Source: Kitasatospora humi (GTDB taxonomy: Bacteria; Actinomycetota; Actinomycetes; Streptomycetales; Streptomycetaceae). From it: a stretch of 64,000 nucleotides of DNA. The stretch lies in assembly GCF_020907985.1 (NCBI RefSeq), contig NZ_JAJJPA010000024.1, forward strand, positions 1 through 64,000. Direction: 5' to 3'. The position numbers and the translations under genes are program-made. The notes beneath the pieces were generated by a model that saw only the letters and a list, made by a program, of their open reading frames with translations, made no database searches and was not told where the DNA came from. Positions 61,569 to 64,000 of this stretch are shown piece after piece. The number at the start of each line of letters is the position of its first letter. The first letter of the stretch is position 1.

Positions 61569-62291
61569 TTACAGGCGTCCTAGGCGCCCGACGGGGCAGT
61601 AGCGCGTGCCGCCTTCGAGTGCAACAGTTAGCCCGGGAGCGATCTCCGTGAACCCGGCGTCCCGGACCACCGGCAGCCCACTGGCCGTCAGCTCGGCCCA
61701 GCGGGCGGGGGCGGCGGTCCGGACGGCGAGCGCGAAGCCGGCCTCCTGCCACTCCTTGCGCTGCCCGTCGTCCAACCGCCACCAGGCGAGCTGGGCGGCG
61801 TGGCCGGTCTGCGCCATGGTCTTGCCGGCGCTCATCGCCAGCTCCGGGTTGAGCCAGAGCACCGGCAGCTCCGGTGCCGGGGGCGCGGGGACGAACGCCT
61901 CGGGATCGCTCAGCTCGGTGCCCGACACCTGGAGCTTGGCCAGTTCCTTGGGCCAGCCGTCCAGCGGGACCGGCGGGAAGACCCGCACCTCGGCCGTCTC
62001 ACCCGTCACCGTGATGCCCGGCAACTCGGCCGTCCTGCGCCACTCGCCGCCACGGGCCCGCCGGACGACCTTGCGGATCCGGGCGTCCTCCCAGGCGTGC
62101 ACCGCCTCGGCCCATTCGCCGTCGCCGCCGGACCGCGGGTCGGCGAGCAGCGTGAGCACGGCGCGGGCCGAGGTCTGCAGCGCGTCGGTTCGGGCCGGCG
62201 GTGCCGTCTTCTCCAGGTGGACCACCAGCGGCAGGACGAACTGCTGCTTGGCATCGCGGTCGTTCGGGTCGGAGGCGAAGGGGGAGGTCAC
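61569..62291 (-). CDS. Pth2-like peptidyl-tRNA hydrolase
   Basis: 240 residues. The last ~100 residues contain LNPELAMSAGKTMAQTGHAA, the Pth2 signature (GKxxAQxxHA), and GFTEIAPGLTVALEGG, similar to the Pth2 end ITEIxPGTxT. The N-terminal ~130 residues (PLVVHLEKTAPPARTDALQT) form an extra domain found in actinobacterial versions. It would release peptides from tRNA. Start ATG 62291. Confidence 0.85.
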   Translation of the reverse strand: MTSPFASDPNDRDAKQQFVLPLVVHLEKTAPPARTDALQTSARAVLTLLADPRSGGDGEWAEAVHAWEDARIRKVVRRARGGEWRRTAELPGITVTGETAEVRVFPPVPLDGWPKELAKLQVSGTELSDPEAFVPAPPAPELPVLWLNPELAMSAGKTMAQTGHAAQLAWWRLDDGQRKEWQEAGFALAVRTAAPARWAELTASGLPVVRDAGFTEIAPGLTVALEGGTRYCPVGRLGRL

Positions 62292-62365
62292 CCGGACAGA
62301 CTACCGTCGGCCGGCTGCCGACCAGCCGGCCGTCCGTTCACCGTCGGCGCCGGGGTGGTCTGCGT

Positions 62366-63286
62366 TCACCGTCGATAGCCACGGCCCGGTTCGCGCTCCT
62401 CGGCCTCGTCATAGGTGAGGAACCAGCCCTCCGGATGGGTCGCCGCCAGCAGGCGCTCCAGGCGGGCGGCGCTGTCCTCGTCCGGGTCCTGGCCTGCCAT
62501 GTCGTAGACACCGAGCAGCTCGTCGATGCACCCCTCCCAGTCGTAGTCGTACAGGTCGGCGGGCAGCACGCCCATCAGGTCGGCCACCGCCTGCGGCTGG
62601 GAGGAGAGCAGGCCGCGCGCGTCGGCCAGGGCGAGCCGCAGCGCCAGCTCCTCACCGGGGCAGCGGGGCAGCGGCCACTCGCCGAGCCCGAGGTCGTCGG
62701 CCAGGTCGTCGAAGGCCCGGGCCATCGCCCGCCGCCAGGACGGGTGCATCCGCCAACTCGCCTGCGGCAACCGGGCGAACACCGCCCAGTCCTGCTCCTC
62801 GCCCTCGATCACCGGCTCGTCGCCGTGCTCGTCGAGGTCGTCGTAGGCGGCATCGCCCAGTGCCAGCAGCTGGGTGTGCAACAGGCAGGCGGTACGCGGG
62901 GTCAGGGTCCAGTCGCCGGCCTCGTCGTCCTCGCCCTCCAGGGGGAAGAGCTCGGCGAAGTCGGGGGCGAAGTCCTCGGTGGTGCTCAACTCCAGGGTGC
63001 CGCCGAGCGCCTCGATGCCGGGCAGCGCGCCGATCAACCGGTCCGGGTGGAGCAGCGCGCCCAATGCGGCATGCGGATCCTCCTGCACCTCGCGCAGCAG
63101 CTCCATGCGCTGGGTCGCGGCATCGAGCCCGGTGAAGTCCAGTTCCTCCACCGCCGCCACCGCCGCGGCCCGCAGTGCCGGCCAGTCGGTCACCCGGATC
63201 CCGAGCACCACGGTCGCCTCGATCTCCAACGCACCCGGATTGTCCGTCGCGCCCGGCCCCTGCGGATGATCACTACGCTCGCCCAT
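62366..63286 (-). CDS. Acidic protein of unknown function
   Basis: 306 residues, very acidic (for example DLDEHGDEPVIEGEEQDWAV). No motif recognised. Segments such as LPPGR are absent and no TM or signal is seen; YDYDWEGCIDELLGVYDMAG and ATHPEGWFLTYDEAEE look folded. ATG 63286 opens MGERSDHPQGPG; the frame continues upstream but is Arg/Pro-rich and unlikely to be coding. Same strand as the Pth2-like gene, 74 bp apart. Confidence 0.75.
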   Translation of the reverse strand: MGERSDHPQGPGATDNPGALEIEATVVLGIRVTDWPALRAAAVAAVEELDFTGLDAATQRMELLREVQEDPHAALGALLHPDRLIGALPGIEALGGTLELSTTEDFAPDFAELFPLEGEDDEAGDWTLTPRTACLLHTQLLALGDAAYDDLDEHGDEPVIEGEEQDWAVFARLPQASWRMHPSWRRAMARAFDDLADDLGLGEWPLPRCPGEELALRLALADARGLLSSQPQAVADLMGVLPADLYDYDWEGCIDELLGVYDMAGQDPDEDSAARLERLLAATHPEGWFLTYDEAEEREPGRGYRR

Positions 63287-63563
63287 GCGACAAGGTTGAC
63301 AAGAAGTGGCAGCCGTGTCCATCGGCTCAGCCGAACCTGGCCCCTTGGATCCGGGTGTGTCCGGGATCAAGCGTCTTACCTGGGCATTTGCACGCCTGGT
63401 CGAGCGCGGTCGGCGACTTGGACCGCCGCGCCTCGCGGCGGCCCGGACCGGCGGCCGCGGCAGGGCGTGGCGCTCCCCGGAGCGGGCGCCGGGTGCCGGA
63501 CGGCGGCGGGGCCTCCCGGCGCGCTTGCCGGGCTTCGACCGGATCACGGCCGAGGATGACGGC

Positions 63564-63935
63564 ATGACTGACATCGAGGACTTCGGCGGCGGCACTCCGG
63601 CCAACCCGGACGTGCTGGTGGTGACCACGAACGACGTGCCGGGCTACCGGGTGGACCGGGTGATCGGGGAGGTGTTCGGGCTCACCGTGCGCAGCCGACA
63701 CCTGGGGACCCAGATCGGGGCCTCGTTCAAGTCGATGCTGGGCGGGGAGCTGAAGGGCCTGACCAAGACCCTGGTGGACAGCCGCAACCAGGCCATGGAG
63801 CGACTGGTGGAGCAGGCGCGGGTGCGCGGCGGGAACGCCGTGCTGGCGATGCGGTTCGACGTCACGGAGGCCGCCGACCTCGGCACCGAGATCTGCGCCT
63901 ACGGCACGGCGGTGGTCGTCAGTCCGGTCTCCTGA
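63564..63935 (+). CDS. YbjQ/UPF0145 family protein
   Basis: 123 residues, full length for the family. VVTTNDVPGYRVDRVIGEVF, GASFKSMLGGELKGLTKTLV and RGGNAVLAMRFDV, then EICAYGTAVVV, are the family's conserved blocks. YbjQ proteins form pentamers and have been suggested to bind metal; their role is unknown. ATG 63564 opens MTDIEDFGGG. Confidence 0.92.
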   Translation: MTDIEDFGGGTPANPDVLVVTTNDVPGYRVDRVIGEVFGLTVRSRHLGTQIGASFKSMLGGELKGLTKTLVDSRNQAMERLVEQARVRGGNAVLAMRFDVTEAADLGTEICAYGTAVVVSPVS

Positions 63936-64000
63936 GCCCTGGGGTCCCCGAGTCGGCCCTGCCTCCCTGACGGCGGACCTGACCCGGGCCATGGCGTTGG

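Overview
This is high-GC actinobacterial chromosome, most likely Streptomyces or a close relative such as Kitasatospora. The coding regions are strongly GC-biased at third positions. Many genes overlap by ATGA, GTGA or TTGA, and GTG/TTG starts are common. A conservon (cvnABCD), a chitinase with a DasR-like site and a DmdR/IdeR-like iron box are all at home in that group.

Region by region. 0-2.5 kb: a HAD phosphatase/aldo-keto reductase pair and a winged-helix regulator. 2.8-6.8 kb: conservon cvnA-cvnB-cvnC-cvnD on the minus strand, with a long-chain acyl-CoA ligase on the other side of the shared upstream region. 9-14 kb: a secreted GH18 chitinase, three tandem paralogous secreted SGNH hydrolases (each 265 aa, each with a conserved leader and its own hairpin terminator) and a VOC protein. 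14-24.5 kb: Nudix protein, SbcD/SbcC, a zinc-ribbon protein with a YjbQ protein, a family 2 glycosyltransferase and a PlsC acyltransferase. 24.4-29.6 kb: an ABC exporter behind a large palindrome, then a decayed strip with a headless SDR and a headless methyltransferase, and a second glycosyltransferase. 29.8-34.1 kb: a Baeyer-Villiger-type monooxygenase / alpha-beta hydrolase / SDR operon divergent from a MerR-type regulator. 34.2-36.7 kb: NmrA/MarR divergent pair and an inositol monophosphatase-like gene. 36.7-39.7 kb: iron-box-controlled diaminobutyrate aminotransferase and decarboxylase. 40.4-43.1 kb: modABC molybdate uptake. 43.1-49.6 kb: patatin, DsbA-like protein, secreted lipase-like hydrolase, an ArsR-type regulator/MFS divergent pair and a GvpU-like protein.

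49.6-61.6 kb is an accessory island with low-complexity repeats, a copy of the 3' end of an MFS gene, two diverged copies of a ~95-bp repeat, two GNAT genes and a frameshifted transposase. Between the two ~95-bp repeats lies the most interesting content of the window: a seven-gene minus-strand cluster, 58.8 to 52.4 kb. It consists of a 43-residue precursor-like peptide with one cysteine, a stem-loop, a radical SAM/SPASM enzyme, a YcaO cyclodehydratase-like enzyme, a TfuA partner, an MFS exporter, a JmjC/cupin oxygenase and a protein I do not recognise. This reads as a ribosomally synthesised, post-translationally modified peptide (RiPP) pathway in which YcaO-TfuA could install a thioamide (or azoline), the radical SAM enzyme a thioether or carbon-carbon link, and the JmjC protein a hydroxyl group. 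I know of no characterised product from this gene combination.

61.6-64 kb returns to housekeeping-type genes: a Pth2-like peptidyl-tRNA hydrolase, an acidic protein of unknown function and a YbjQ/UPF0145 protein. No tRNA, rRNA or CRISPR array was seen.
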